Source of the DNA: Tribonema minus
Lineage: Eukaryota; Sar; Xanthophyceae; Tribonematales; Tribonemataceae
DNA: 64,000 nt
Direction of reading: 5' to 3'
Assembly (NCBI GenBank): GCA_017506865.1
Contig: JAFCMP010000085.1
Coordinates: forward strand, 62,001-126,000
Below, piece by piece: positions 32,286-43,757 of this stretch. The notes beneath the pieces were generated by a model. It made no database searches, was not told where the DNA came from, and saw only the letters and a list, made by a program, of their open reading frames with translations. How positions within the stretch are numbered: position 1 is the first letter of the stretch; every line of letters begins with the position of its first letter. A program made the position numbers and the translations under genes.

Positions 32286-35200
32286 TCACTTCTGCAGCTG
32301 GCTGAGGCTCAGCGGCGCGTCGAAGCCGCGCGACCGCTCGGACGCGAACGTCGGCACGAGGCGGCGGCACCTGCTGATGACGGCGTAGTCGACGAGCGCG
32401 AGCGACGACGGCAGGTACGCGTCGGGCGGCGCGAGGTGCGGGAAGTCCGCGAGCGTCACCGCCGTGTAGTGCGGCCAGAGGTCCGCGAAGAACGCCGCCG
32501 CGTCGGGCTCGTTCGTCGCGATGTACAGCAGCGCGCCCTCGGGCACGTGCGGCCGCAGCACGTCGAGGATGTGCGCGGGGGACGTGTCGCGGTCGAGGGT
32601 CGGGTACCTGCACGCGGCGGCGGCGCCAGCGAAAGTAGGGTTAGGGTATCAGGCGCGCGTGGCAGCGGCAACAGGAGGGCCGTCCACACTGCAGGTGCCA
32701 GGTATCACATGCTTCGAGAGGTGCACAATAACGGCACACGAGCGCGCTGCATTCGTTGCGCCGCCAAAGCGCTGAGGCTGCAGGCCTGCGGAGACGGACA
32801 TGCCGCGATGTGTCGCAGGTTTCATACGGTATCATGCTCCGTCGCATTGACAGGGCAGGGCGGCTGCGCACACTGCCGCGCGGCTCGATGGCCGACACCC
32901 TGGTCCACCATGGACCAACGAGAGTAACTCCACTGTGGTGTTAACCTGTGCAAATATGTATACACATGCGAGTGGGGCGTGTAGGTTTTTCATGCTCCGT
33001 CACATTGACAGGGGGGGGGGGGGGGGGGGGGGGGACTGCGCACCTGCCGCGCAGCTTGGCGGCCGACACCTTGTCGCCGCGGCGCACGTGCAGGCACACC
33101 GCGACCTCGTCTTCCGCTGCGGACCTGGGCTGTAAGATGCCCATGATGGTGTCCACGACGTGCGGGACCCACCACGCGTGCCACATGCTCCTGAGAAGTG
33201 TGCGCGCACGGGGATGAGAGAGGCGGGGGGGGGGGGGGAGGCGTGAGGGGGGTGAGGGGGGGCAGGGGGGGGGGGGGGGGGGGGCGCTCTGAGAGCGTAC
33301 GACGGAGCGCAGTGTGCGCGGTCATGATTGGAACGTCAGGGGTGACGGAATGCCTACCATGATGGTATCCACAACGTGCGGGACCCACCACGCGTGCCAC
33401 ATGCTCCTGCGGTGCGTGCGCGCGCGTGGAGAAGTGAGGGGGGGGGGGGGGGGGGGGGTGAGGGGGGTGAGGGGGACGGGGGGGGGGAGCTCTGAGAGCG
33501 TGCAGAGCGCTGCGTGCACGGTCATGGTTGGAGACGTCAGGGGTGACGGTATCCTTACACATGACACCTGCGATATGTACCATGTCTTGATGGCGCACGC
33601 TCGTGGTAAGTGCAGAGGTTAGGGTTAGGGTTAGGGTTAGGGTTAGGGTTAGGCTGAGCGCGCCCGATGCAGCTGGCACCAACGAGAAGGGGTGAGCGTG
33701 CGAGGTGCCGCGCGTGCGATTACGCCGCCGGCGAGCCGGATTTGATGGTAGACCAGCCAGCCCCTGACACTCGTGTTACTTGCCCCTGGTTGTACACATG
33801 ACGTGGATGGAACCAACCCATGGCATTCATGTTGCTGACCTCAAGAGGCGTTTCTTCTTCTTCCTTCACAAAGCGTGGGACATATTGCGCGCAGTGCGCT
33901 GCTGAACACGGTAGAGCCACACGATCGGGCTGTTACCATTCAATGTGCAATCCGAGGAGGGCGGGCGCTGATGCACCCAAGCGCACTTCTGCCATAGGAA
34001 TGTACTCCACTTCAGCTGCAACGTTACACTTCAATGCTGATGCAGCCTCAAATGCCTCGTACCCCAGCTCTGGCGGTGTGCTGCAGCCAACGGCTGGCAG
34101 CATACTGACTTGACGTGCTCCAACTTCAGCCTCAAGGGGAACAACTGCAACTTCAACATTCTCACCCGTTCACGCTGCATAGCGAACTTGGCGCGCTCCT
34201 CCACCAAGCACTCATTCAAGTAGAAGTACTTCAATTCCAACCTTGAACGGGCACATTTGAAACTTCAACGTGTTGCTCACCCCCAAGCTCCGGCGGCATG
34301 CTGTAGTCGACGTCCGGCTCGCGCAGCATGGCAAAGTTGGCGCGCTCCTCTGGCAAGTAAGTATGATTATTTGTGAAGTACTTCAGCTTCAAGAGTGATC
34401 AGTACTTTCAACTTCAGCGTCAGCACCGCTCACCCCAGGTCCGGCGGCATGCTGTAGTCGACGTCCGGCTCGCGCAGCGTGGCGAACTTGGCGCGCTCCT
34501 CAGGCGGGCTGCGCATTCCGGGCGGCTTGCACACCTGCCGCAAGTAGGGTCGCATCGTAGCACAGCGCATGTGTTTAATAGCTACGAGCGCCGTGCATAC
34601 GCCGTGAATGGGACAGGCATGCGCGCCACCACCGTACCAGCGAAAAGCGCAGGCATGCGGCGCACGTGAACGGTGCTCTCGCATGGTGCTGCGCCGTGTC
34701 GAGAGCCGAGTGTGCATCAACGGTGTTCAATGCTCTCGCATACTTTCCACGCAGTCAAGAGGCGAGCCATGGCGCCTCGTGCGCACTGGCACCAACGCAC
34801 AGGCATGCGGCGTACATCAACGGCGATCGATGCGTTTCGCATAGTGCTGCGCCGTATCGGGTCACGACTCCTCCTGCGAACTGGCGAGATCATCGCCAGT
34901 ACGCAAATGTTCATGTTCGCACGGTGCTCTCGCGTACTTTGGCGCAGCGTCCGTCGAGAGGCGAGCCGCGGAGCCTCCTCTGAACTGGCTGAACTGCTCA
35001 TGCACGGACCTCGGAATCTGCAGCCTCCCCTACCTGGTAGCCGTGCTTGACGCTCTGCGCGGGGTCCTCCTCCATGCGCCAGCCGCGCACGAGCAGCGGC
35101 ACGTCGCCGCGCGCGACCATGTCCGCGTGCGACGCCGCGGACGTCATGACGGCGACGTCGCCGGCCTCCTGCATGGTGCGGAGCGTTGTCACGAGGCTGT

Positions 35201-35861
35201 CATGAGGTGCGGAGCGTTGTCGCGAGGTGTGGAGTGCTGTCGCGGGGTGCGGAGTGTTGTCACGAGGTGCGGAGCGTTGTCATGAGGTGCGGAGCGTTGT
35301 CACGAGGTGCGGAGCGTTGTCACGAGGTGCGGAGCTTTGTCACGGGGTGCGCAGCGCTGCGGAGTGCGTGGGGGCGCGGCGCATTGAGATGTGGGAGGGT
35401 CGCATGCTGAAGTTCTTCATGAAGTTGAAGTTCTTCATGAAGCTGAAGTTCCTGATTAAATTGAACGTTCTTTGTACCGTTGAAGTCATATCTGAAGTTG
35501 GGGCCCACGTAGTGCGGGGCACGCCAGGATGGAGGACCGCGCGGGTCAGTGCGCTGCGGGTACATAGACGCCCTATGCAGGCCCCAGACCAGCCTCTGTG
35601 CGTTACAGCACCACCGGGGGCCATGCAGCAAGGCGGGCGGCGTGCTGCGGCCCGAAATTTCAAGCAACCCCCCTAGCCCTAGGCCTCGGGCTGACGCTAC
35701 GTACATGCATACCTCCGTGAGGACCCCCGGCGCGCCGCACTTCGCCTTGAACTCGTGGTACAGCATGCCCCCCTGCGGCAGCTGGCTGAGGTGCTGCGGC
35801 GCGTACCACACGCGGTACGGCACCTCCGCATCGTGCGCCATGCCCGTGTGGTCGCTGCGCA

Positions 35862-35921
<60 letters not shown>

Positions 35922-38900
35922 GAGGAGACGCGGGCACCGGTGAGCCGCGAGGCAGGGAGGGGTGCGCGGCTACCATGAGGACGTGCGTCGCAAGCGCAGC
36001 GCGGCGCGGTCGGGTGGCATGCCTACGGTATGGCTACCGTTGTGCATGTGGGGGTGAGGCATGACATTTTGCTGGCCAGCGCGCGTGGTGCGCCGTGCCC
36101 CGCGCCGTCCGCTGCGCGCGGCGGCGGCAGCGGCAGCGGCACCGGCAGCAGCGGCGACAGCGGCGGCAGCAGCGCCAGCGGGGGGGTGAGCGACTGGCGA
36201 CCAGAGAGCTGCAAGGCGACGCTGCTCTGCACAAGTGGGAAGCAGCAGCGCTGCACAGGGTTTTCTCACTGGGCACGAGAGCGTCATCGTGAGCTGCGCG
36301 CCACTAGAGCCGCCCCTCGCCGCAGCTGCGCAGCACGCAATGCCTCGACGCTGCCAGTCATCACAGCACAGCGTATCAGTTGGGCAGCGGTGTGCGTTCA
36401 CTAATAGAAGAATAGAACTCGGCCTCTTGACCCGCTCACCCCCGCCCACCCCCCAAACAAACTCGCGTGCCCCCCCCCAACCCCCCCCCGTATTGGTACA
36501 TGCCATCGCAAGCATCCAGTCCCACACAGCAGAGTTTCAGATTAGTGCGGCAGCGCTCCTCACCTGTTCATGCCCTGGAAGCTGTCGATGACGAGCGTGC
36601 GGTCGAGCGAGTGCGCCTCCCACAGCGCGCAGCTCATGGCCCACCTGGCAGGCGCGCGACGCGGCAGCAGCAGCGCTCAGTGAGGTCAGCGGGGGGGGGG
36701 GGGGGGGGGGGGGGGCGAGTCCCTCAAACACGTCCAGAGATGAGCTACTAGACTGGGTGATCCTCCCCTTGTCAGACGTTAAGCCTGTGAGCGCATTGGC
36801 TGAGCACTGAGCGACTGCACCTCCCCACAGCGCGCAGCTCATGGCCCACCTGGCAGGCGCGCGACGCGGCGGCGGCAGCAGCGCTCGGCAAGGTCAGTGG
36901 GGGGGGAGGGGGGTCCACGAGTCCCACAAACAAGTCCTGACCTCAGCAAGATCAGGGGGGGGGCGGGGGGGGGGGGTCGCGAGTCCCACAAACAAGTCCT
37001 GAGGTCAGTCAGACTGGTCAATCTTCCCCTCCCAAGCCCCTAGCCCCAAGTACATACTTCTGTTAGCTATGCGCAGTGGAGGGTGTCGTGAGCTCCCCAC
37101 ACAAGTCTTGAGGCCAGCTAGACTGGGTCACCTTACCCCTGCCAAACTCCAAGCCTGTGAGCGCATTAGCTGAGCAGTGAGCACTGATGTAGGTAGAGAG
37201 CAGCGCTCTCTTAGGTTAGGGTTAGGGCCAGGGTTAGGATTAGGGTTAGGGTTAGGGTTAGCGCTCTGCGGCGAAGACGGTGCGTCCGCCGGCGGGGCGC
37301 TGCACTGATCGTCAGTATTGTCGCTGCGCGCCCGCAGCGCAGGCGCAGTGCAGCGGGAGTTCACTCACCCCTTGCCAGCATTGCAATCCGGTTCGTTGCG
37401 AACACTGTTCGTTTCAGACGGCGTGCACCCAGAGTGCAAGCGCGGTACAGCGGGAGTTCACTCACCCCTTGTGGGCGTGGCCGGCGTTGAAATCCAGATC
37501 GTTGCGCGTCCACAGCAGGAAGCGCTGGCTGCGGCACTCCTATCGTGCAGCGGGGGGAGGGGGGGGCAAACCGTACTTCGTGATGACCTTGCAGTATGTA
37601 ATGTAGCAATGCACTTCAGGGGGGGACACACGCCGAAGGCATGAAGCGTTGGCTGCAGCACTCTTGTCGTGCGGTGAAACGGGGCAAGTGGCAAACTTCA
37701 AAATTGAAGTGCGTCGATGCGTCCACGGACGGCACTGCATGCAGAGTAGAAGCTATGCTGACGGGGGTACTATTCGGACGCTCTCTGCACGTTCAGAGTG
37801 CGACAACACGTGATTCATAGTATGTGGCGGTATTGCAGTCGAGGGCGCAGGCAACAGTGACGTCAGGCCGTGCGCACCGAGACTGAACATTACAGGCGTG
37901 ACGCGCGCTCGCTCGCAATCGCGTGCTTGAGTCTCGGCGGACGAAAACCTGCCTGGCAAGGGTCCTCCTCCCTGCAGGCGGACGTGCTGAGCAATGGCCG
38001 ATGAATGGCGCGGGTCATCTAGCGCGTTTTTGTTGCAGTTGACGCTCCCACGGCATAGGGGGTTTTCCACGGGTGGCGCTGGTGACCCCCCCCCCCCCCC
38101 GCAGCAAACATGAACTTTATACACTGAACTACCACCCGCACTTCACGTGATCACAATGTGCAGACGCACGCAACAGGCACGCGCGCACGCATCCCACGAC
38201 TGCCCACCGCGTTGCCTCTCACCGCGCACACACGCTGTCGCGGCCCCGCCCCCGCAGACACGCACGCAGTGCACGCTTCCGGCGAGCGCGAACCTCAAGT
38301 TGCTAACCTCAACACGAATTTTGCCGCAAACCTCAAGTGCCTCTCACCTCAACGAGCTTAGCCGACCTCAGCACATTTTGCCGCGAATCTCAAGCGTCGC
38401 TCACCTGAACCAGCTTCACCGAGGGCTGCGCCTGCGGCGGCAGCAGCTCCGGCGCGACGAACTTCTTGAGCTGCTGCTCGTGCGCGAAGGGCGGGTTCGT
38501 ACAGGACCCCGATATCCCGTAGAAGGTGTGCGGGCCGCCCGTGCGGCGCCCGTCGTAGTAGCTCACGCCCTTGCACAGGCCCTCATCACGCAGCCTGCGT
38601 GGGCGTGGGCGCCATGATATTCAGTTCAAGTAATGATATGCACTTCAAGTAGTGATATTCACTTCAAGTAATGATATTCATGAATTCATCTGAGTTGAAA
38701 GCGGATGCAGGATTGGCGCCCGTCGTAGAAGGTCACGCCCTTGCACAGGCCCTCATCGCGCAGCCTGCGCGCGCAACGAACATCAACGGAATCTACTTCA
38801 AGTGATGACGCTCATGAATCATAGAAGGTGTGCGGGGCGCCCGTGCGGCGCCCGTCGTAGAAGCTCACGCCCTTGCACAGGCCCTCGTCGCGCAGCCTGC

Positions 38901-40196
38901 GCGCAGCGCGCCGCGAACGCCAACGAGGTGTACTTCAAGTAACAAAATTCATGAGTTCACTCAGATGAGGGGATGCGAGAATGCCGCCCGTCGTAGTAGC
39001 TCACGCCCTTGCACGGGCCCTCGTCGCGCAGCCTGCGCGCGCAACGAACATCAACGGAATCTACTTCAAGTGATGACGCTCATGAATCATAGCAGGTGTG
39101 CAGCCGCCCGTGCGGCGCCTGTCGTAGAAGCTCACGCCCTTGCACAGGCCCTCGTCGCGCAGCCTGCATGGCCGTGCGCGCCGTGATATTCAGTTCAGGT
39201 GATGATGTTCACTTCAAGTAGTGATATTCACTTCCAGTAACGATGTATATATGAATTTATCTGAGTTGCAAGCAGATGCAGAATCGCCGCCCTTCGTAGT
39301 AGCTCACCCCCTTGCACGGGCCCTCGTCGCGCAGCCTGCGCGCGCAATGAACATCAACGGGATCTACGTCAAATGATGACGCTCATGAATCGTAGGACGC
39401 GTGCGGGGTCACCCGTGCGGCGCTCGTCGCAGTAGCTCACGCCCTGGCACAGGCCCTCATCGCGCGCCACGACCATCGACGGAATTCACTTGAAGTAATG
39501 AAACTCATGCATTCATTGGTCAGGCAGTGCTCAGAGGGCTTTGAATGTGTTCACGACTGTGTGCGGACTGCCTGAGCACAACTACGAACGTCCACAGACG
39601 CCTTCGCGTCGCTGCAAGGCAGCGCTCGCAGCACCCTCCATTTGGTACGCGTCGCAATCACCACATCGTCGTTCGTCCCGCGGCACTGCACACCGACCCC
39701 CCCCCCCCTTCACCACAACGCTCGCTTCAGCCCTACTTCAACTCCCAACCTCAACTGCGACGCACCTCCTCTTGCGCAGCAGGCAGCGCTCCGCCTCGTC
39801 CGCGAACGGCCGGTCGCCGACGACGTCGACCATGTCGTGCAGCATGCGCGCCTCCGCGCGCTCGCCGATGCGGTGTGACGCGAGCGCGCAGCAGCCGCTC
39901 AGCAGCGCGTCGCTAGGCGCGAGCACCTCCGGATCGATGCCGGCGGCGCCGCTGCTGCCATCGGCGAGGCTGCGCGCGAGCGCCGCGACGGCGGCGGCAG
40001 CGCCGCCGCCGCTGCCGCTGCGCGCGCGCTGCTGCCACGCGCGGTGCCTGAACATGAGGTTGCACTTCTCGGAGGACGTCATGTTGAAGTTGTGAGCCGC
40101 GTCGTCTTCGGAGTCCGGCGGCGCTGCGGTAGCGGCGCATGGGGGCTGGCTGGCAATGGCGAGGCCAAGGCCCAACGCTCTCAGGCACTTCCTCAT
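32286..40196 (-). CDS. O-fucosyltransferase-like (GT65/68-type) protein B, 9 exons, complete
   Basis: Exons in gene order on the minus strand: 40196-39766, 38594-38405, 37539-37466, 36644-36564, 35854-35713, 35168-35034, 34534-34434, 33190-33044 and 32607-32286. Phases agree and give 540 aa. It starts MRKCLRALGLGLAIASQPPC, a signal peptide-like N-terminus. It has LHVRRGDK at about residues 418-425, YIATNE in the last exon and SSLALVDY near the end, the same superfamily signature as protein A. The last exon is roughly half identical to A by eye, while ECRSQRFLLWTRN in exon 3 is identical. Relative to A it has two extra introns: after LLRKRR, and after GYQ where A reads straight through CAG-GTGTGC. 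Its introns are longer and full of exon-end echoes and TTAGGG tracts. Confidence 0.9.
32815..32915 (-). repeat. Donor-side echo of fucosyltransferase B exon 8
   Basis: CATGCTCCGTCGCATTGACAGGG...GCGCACACTGCCGCGCGGCTCGATGGCCGACACC repeats 32990-33070, the end of exon 8 with its donor and following intron. It lies downstream in gene sense. The long homopolymer of the original is absent here. Confidence 0.85.
33012..33034 (-). repeat. Homopolymer of 23 G (C on the gene strand)
   Basis: The run sits ten bases after the exon 8 donor of fucosyltransferase B in gene sense. It is absent from the echo copy of the same region (32848-32858), so its length changed after the duplication. Confidence 0.85.
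33222..33500 (-). repeat. G-run cluster and acceptor-side echo of fucosyltransferase B exon 8
   Basis: Several G-runs (C in gene sense) at about 33225-33283 and 33437-33487 precede the acceptor at 33190. Within this, 33362-33412 repeats the first 45 nt of exon 8 and its acceptor (ACGTGCGGGACCCACCACGC...CATGCTCCTG). Confidence 0.88.
33617..33653 (+). repeat. Interstitial telomere-type tract, six GGTTAG units
   Basis: Six perfect GGTTAG units in a row, in intron 7 of fucosyltransferase B. Telomeric arrays of this unit are known in stramenopiles, animals and fungi. Here it is internal and flanked by ordinary intron. Confidence 0.92.
34025..34352 (-). repeat. Donor-side echoes of fucosyltransferase B exon 7
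   Basis: 34280-34350 is a close copy of the exon 7 end (CACCCC...CTCCGGCGGCATGCTGTAGTCGACGTCCGGCTCGCGCAGC, plus orientation). An older copy is split over 34062-34095 (CCCCAGCTCTGGCGGTGTGCTGCAGCC) and 34165-34205 (GCGAACTTGGCGCGCTCCTC). Confidence 0.88.
35185..35365 (-). repeat. 20-bp tandem array (GAGGTGCGGAGCGTTGTCAC)
   Basis: About eight units lie just upstream, in gene sense, of fucosyltransferase B exon 6. The unit matches the acceptor flank itself (CATGGTGCGGAGCGTTGTCAC at 35172-35192), so a splice-site neighbour seeded the array. Confidence 0.9.
36690..36980 (-). repeat. G-runs and acceptor-side echo of fucosyltransferase B exon 4
   Basis: A G-run at 36690-36714 lies about 46 nt upstream of the exon 4 acceptor in gene sense. 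36822-36890 repeats the exon start plus acceptor (CCACAGCGCGCAGCTCATGG and the following CCACCTGGCAGGCGCGCGAC). It too is followed by G-runs (36898-36912, 36955-36977). Confidence 0.88.
37207..37261 (+). repeat. Interstitial degenerate TTAGGG tract
   Basis: About eight TTAGGG-like units with substitutions (GGGCCAGGGTTAGGATTAGGG) lie in intron 3 of fucosyltransferase B. Confidence 0.88.
37362..37410 (-). repeat. Donor-side echo of fucosyltransferase B exon 3
   Basis: GAGTTCACTCACCCCTTGCCAGCATTGCAATCCGGTTCGTTGCG is a copy of 37455-37505 (exon 3 end and donor). It keeps CTCACCCCTTG, which is CAAGGGGTGAG in gene sense. Confidence 0.85.
38595..39480 (-). repeat. Higher-order array of acceptor-side echoes of fucosyltransferase B exon 2
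   Basis: The acceptor and first 50 nt of exon 2 (plus orientation: CGCCCGTCGTAGTAGCTCAC, GCCCTTGCACAGGCCCTC, GTCGCGCAGCCTGCGCG) recur six times in intron 1, near 38720, 38850, 38985, 39115, 39290 and 39420. Two spacer types roughly alternate: one with AACGAACATCAACGGAATCTACTTCAAGT, one with TGATATTCAGTTCAAGT. The original and its echoes therefore form dimers of roughly 270 bp. Confidence 0.93.
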
Positions 40197-41449
40197 TGCT
40201 CAGCGGTTGCGGGTGACGCTCCTGCGGGGTGGTGTGCTGTGCTGAGCAGTGCTGCAGGGTGTGTGCGCAGGGATGATCGCGGAGCGGGCAGGCGGGGTGA
40301 GCAGGGCTTGTCGGTTGCGTGTGCTGGTGGCGCAGTACCCGCCGTAAAGCAGGTGAGGCAAAAGGCAGCTGCCTGTGGCAAACAGAAATGTGGTGTGTGC
40401 ATGTTGATTTCTGGCATCTCGAGTGCAAGCGCTCGAAGGTAGTGCAGTGTCTCCGTCATCGAGGCACCCTTTGCGACTCGCACTGCTGCCTGGAAGGTCC
40501 AATGAGCACCAAATCACTTTAAGGTGCGAGGGTCGCAGCTGCATGCGTCGCGCGACGCTGTGCGTTTGGGCCGCAATACCATGGCAATACCGTGGCAGGG
40601 CGTTGGGAGTGCCATGTGCATGCAACGACAGCAGCAGAGGGGTACATCTCAGCAGCAAAGGACTTGCAAAGTCGTTACACTATGCGGCGTGCGCATGTAT
40701 TCAACGCACGCTACAGGATCCTGCTGCGCCTACCTGAACGCGCTTGCTGGCACCGCCGCTGCCCTGAGCTAGCGTCGCTATCGGTCGTGACCGGATAACT
40801 CGCAAACGCACAGTAGTTCCAGCTTGTGCTGCCCGGTGCAGCCAGCCATCGCGTACAACAGGTACGCCGCCAGCCGCAAACCAGCAGCTCGAGCACGATC
40901 GCAAACTACACTTCTACAGTTACAGGGCTTTTTAACATCAACGAGCACGGAAGCCTTTTTTCGGCAACTCACCAGCGGCTGCTTTGGCGCCGGCGCCGTA
41001 GCAGATTAGGGATGATCACCTCATCTCTCGGCTAGCTCTTTTCTGGAACGGTTTCAGTTTTGTAAGGCACATTATGGTTCTTATAGGCACCAGACACTTC
41101 TCCAGGCGCATTGTCGCGCGCTTGCATTGGCAGCAGCACAGCCGTGCTCCAGCCTGTGGGATAGATCGATCGTGATTGAAAAAAAATAACGTTCGATGAA
41201 ACCGTTTTCCGGAGAAAGAATAAATGATCACACTGATAATTGATCACTAAAATACAGTACTACCCCTTGGGCAGATATCACAGCGTTCAGGTGTGCCGCA
41301 TTTACTTCATGTCAAATTCCGCTCCGCATCCTCGAGCCCCTCGCAAAGCCAGCCTCCTGACAGCAGGGGCTGGAAATTGACCTGCGGTGTGGAGCTGGCT
41401 GCATGCATGAGCACCAACACACCACCGCCACCTCCAACTCCGGCCTGCC
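40197..41449. other. Divergent intergenic region between fucosyltransferase B and the GT31 gene
   Basis: This should hold both promoters, since the genes diverge. It turns AT-richer at 41040-41280. A candidate miniature inverted-repeat element is described separately at 41035-41222. No other gene is evident. Confidence 0.5.
41035..41222. mobile_element. Candidate MITE-like inverted-repeat element
   Basis: TTTTCTGGAACGGTTTCAGTTTTG (41039-41062) is complementary, with mismatches, to CGATGAAACCGTTTTCCGGAGAAAG (41193-41217). The pair encloses about 130 bp of non-coding sequence. The element is AT-rich against its surroundings. No target duplication is clear and there is no second copy in the window. 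Confidence 0.3.
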
Positions 41450-43726
41450 GTGGTTGCGCAAGCATACAAAATGGCAAGCATATGCTGTTGCGAGGCAGGA
41501 CGGGACGATGCCGATTGTTGCATGGTCGCTGGCGGGCTGCAAACGAAGCTGCGCAAGCGACGGGTGGCGTACGCATCGTGCTTGCTATCGGCGATGGCGG
41601 TGCTGCTGCTGCTAGCCGCTGCCGTCAGATCATTGCAAGAAAACGACATTACTATAGTGCGCGCTTCTAGGCGGATAGGGCACCGCATCTTACACGCTGT
41701 CGCAGCAAGGTCGTTGAGCGGGCCCACGACAAGACCTCAGCAGCATATCGAGGAGCGCCGCAGGCTGCAGGAATCGACACTGCAGCAGACCGTCACGCCC
41801 TACTTCGACTTTGTACTCACCATCTTCTCTGGGGACAGCGAGCAAGCAGCGGAAAAGAGGGAGCAGCTGAGGACGAGCTACTCTGCCTACAGCAAGGGCC
41901 TCCACGTGCAGGACGCAAACGGGCTGTCGCACGATTACACCGTCAAGGTGAGAGAGACTGCGCAGCAGCTGAGCCTCAAGCCTCAATGTACAGACATGAG
42001 GGCACTTCAGGTATCAACGGGGCTGCCCAGCATGCGGGCGTGATTGGCGTTGTTAAAATCGACAAACTGACTGCTTCTGCTGGGGATGCGTGTGCCTTGT
42101 GTGAACCCGTATACTGTCACTACGGTAGGCCCCCCGTGACCGCTGACATTGCTGTTACAAACAAACAAACAACAAATGGACATAAACTTTGTGTTTATGT
42201 CGAAGGATGTCCTCAAGGCTGTCGCTGCGCATGCTCCTTCTTTCACACACAGCAGCAGTGAAGGCATAGTGTGCAGCGTCGCGGTTCAATGCGGGTGCAC
42301 CGGTGTACTGGGGCACTGAGCGATGATGCTGCAGCTGCTGCAAACGCCCGTATACGCCATGGCTGTCCCAGCTTGCGCTTGCGGCTGGCACTGTCATGTG
42401 TGTCCACTTTCAAATGCGGACAACACCTCACGCACGGGGTGAGCGCGAACCACAAAGCAGGGAGAGTCGCCACCTCATGCCTCGAAGTGTGCGGCACTTC
42501 TGAAAGCACGCCAGCTCCACATGCAGGTAATGAGCAAGGCACATGCACAAGGACGGCAGGCCATCCTGTCGAGTGTTCCATGGCCCTCCCTGCTCTCGTG
42601 CGCGGCTCCGGTAAACCCCACAGAAACCTCAAACTGCACAGCCCGAGAACATCCAACATGAGACTTTGTCGCAGCGCTTCGATTGAGCAGACGGGACGGC
42701 GACCACAAATGCAGTCCGAACTACTCTCTTGACAACTTCTTCTGACTTGAGAGCACCTGCCATGCTCGCGCACTGGAGAGACCCTCGCACTCCGTGCCAC
42801 GCTGGTGCGCGCGCCTGGGGCAGCTGCCTCGGCAACAGCGTGTTCCTGGCCGGCCCCGCGCATCAAGACAAAGGGGGTCAGGCCACCTCGAAGCACATGG
42901 TCTTAAGTCAGAAAGGGGACCTGTGGCAAGTGCATGAGGGGGCGAGGGGGAAGTAATTGGGGGTTGGGGTGGGGGGGGGGGGGTCAACTACTTGCAAGTA
43001 GTGTGGCTTTGCAGTTCAGACAAGCCTGGTGCGTGGCAGCGGGCATGCCATTATTTTTCCGTGGGTGGTGAGAAGGGACGAAGCGCCCCTGCGAGTCGCG
43101 TTTGTGACTTCACGCGCCCCCCCCCCCCCCCCCCCCCCGCTGACACGCTTTGTCACAGGTCCTCTTCCTGGTCTCGCACCCCGACGCGCCCGAGGATGGC
43201 CTTCTCGACGGAGACGTGCTGTACGTGCGCTGCCCGGAGGGCTACCGCAACATTGTGCTCAAGACCAAGGCCATGCTGAGCGTGGTGGCGCACTTCAACT
43301 TCAAGTGAGTGTGGTCCGCGCGAGCACTGCGCGCGCCTGCAGCGCCGGCGTTTGGCGCGCATGCCGTAGCTGCATGTGCGGGCGTATAGTGTTCGGGCGG
43401 CATATCATTTTCTCTGTGTGGCAAGCGGCACTTTTGTATATGAATGTGAAGTGCGTTTGTTTTTTTTTGGGGGGGGGGGGGGGGGGGGGGGGGGGATGGA
43501 TGCTGCGCTTCACCAGCATCCGCCTTGCGATGCGCTGCATGACAATGAGCAATGCTGATGCAGCGGCGCGCGCCTCTGCGAGCCTGCCAGACCTCAGTTT
43601 TGAGCTGTGATAATTGCACGGCCCCGCAAAGGGAACCTCGTGAAGAGCAACGACAGTACCTCAACCTCAGCCTCTGACCCATCCAGGTTGCGCCTGCCAC
43701 AACTCCTCAACATCGCACAAACACTG

Positions 43727-43757
<31 letters not shown>

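Noticed and set aside
33012-33034. G23 run as a functional G-quadruplex
   Set aside because: A single homopolymer is prone to sequencing and slippage errors, and the echo copy of the same site lacks it. Nothing shows a structured role here beyond the general run pattern.
38595-39480. Regularly spaced repeats that look like a CRISPR array
   Set aside because: The units are copies of the exon 2 acceptor of the surrounding gene, and the spacers repeat too. The context is a eukaryotic intron and there are no cas genes.
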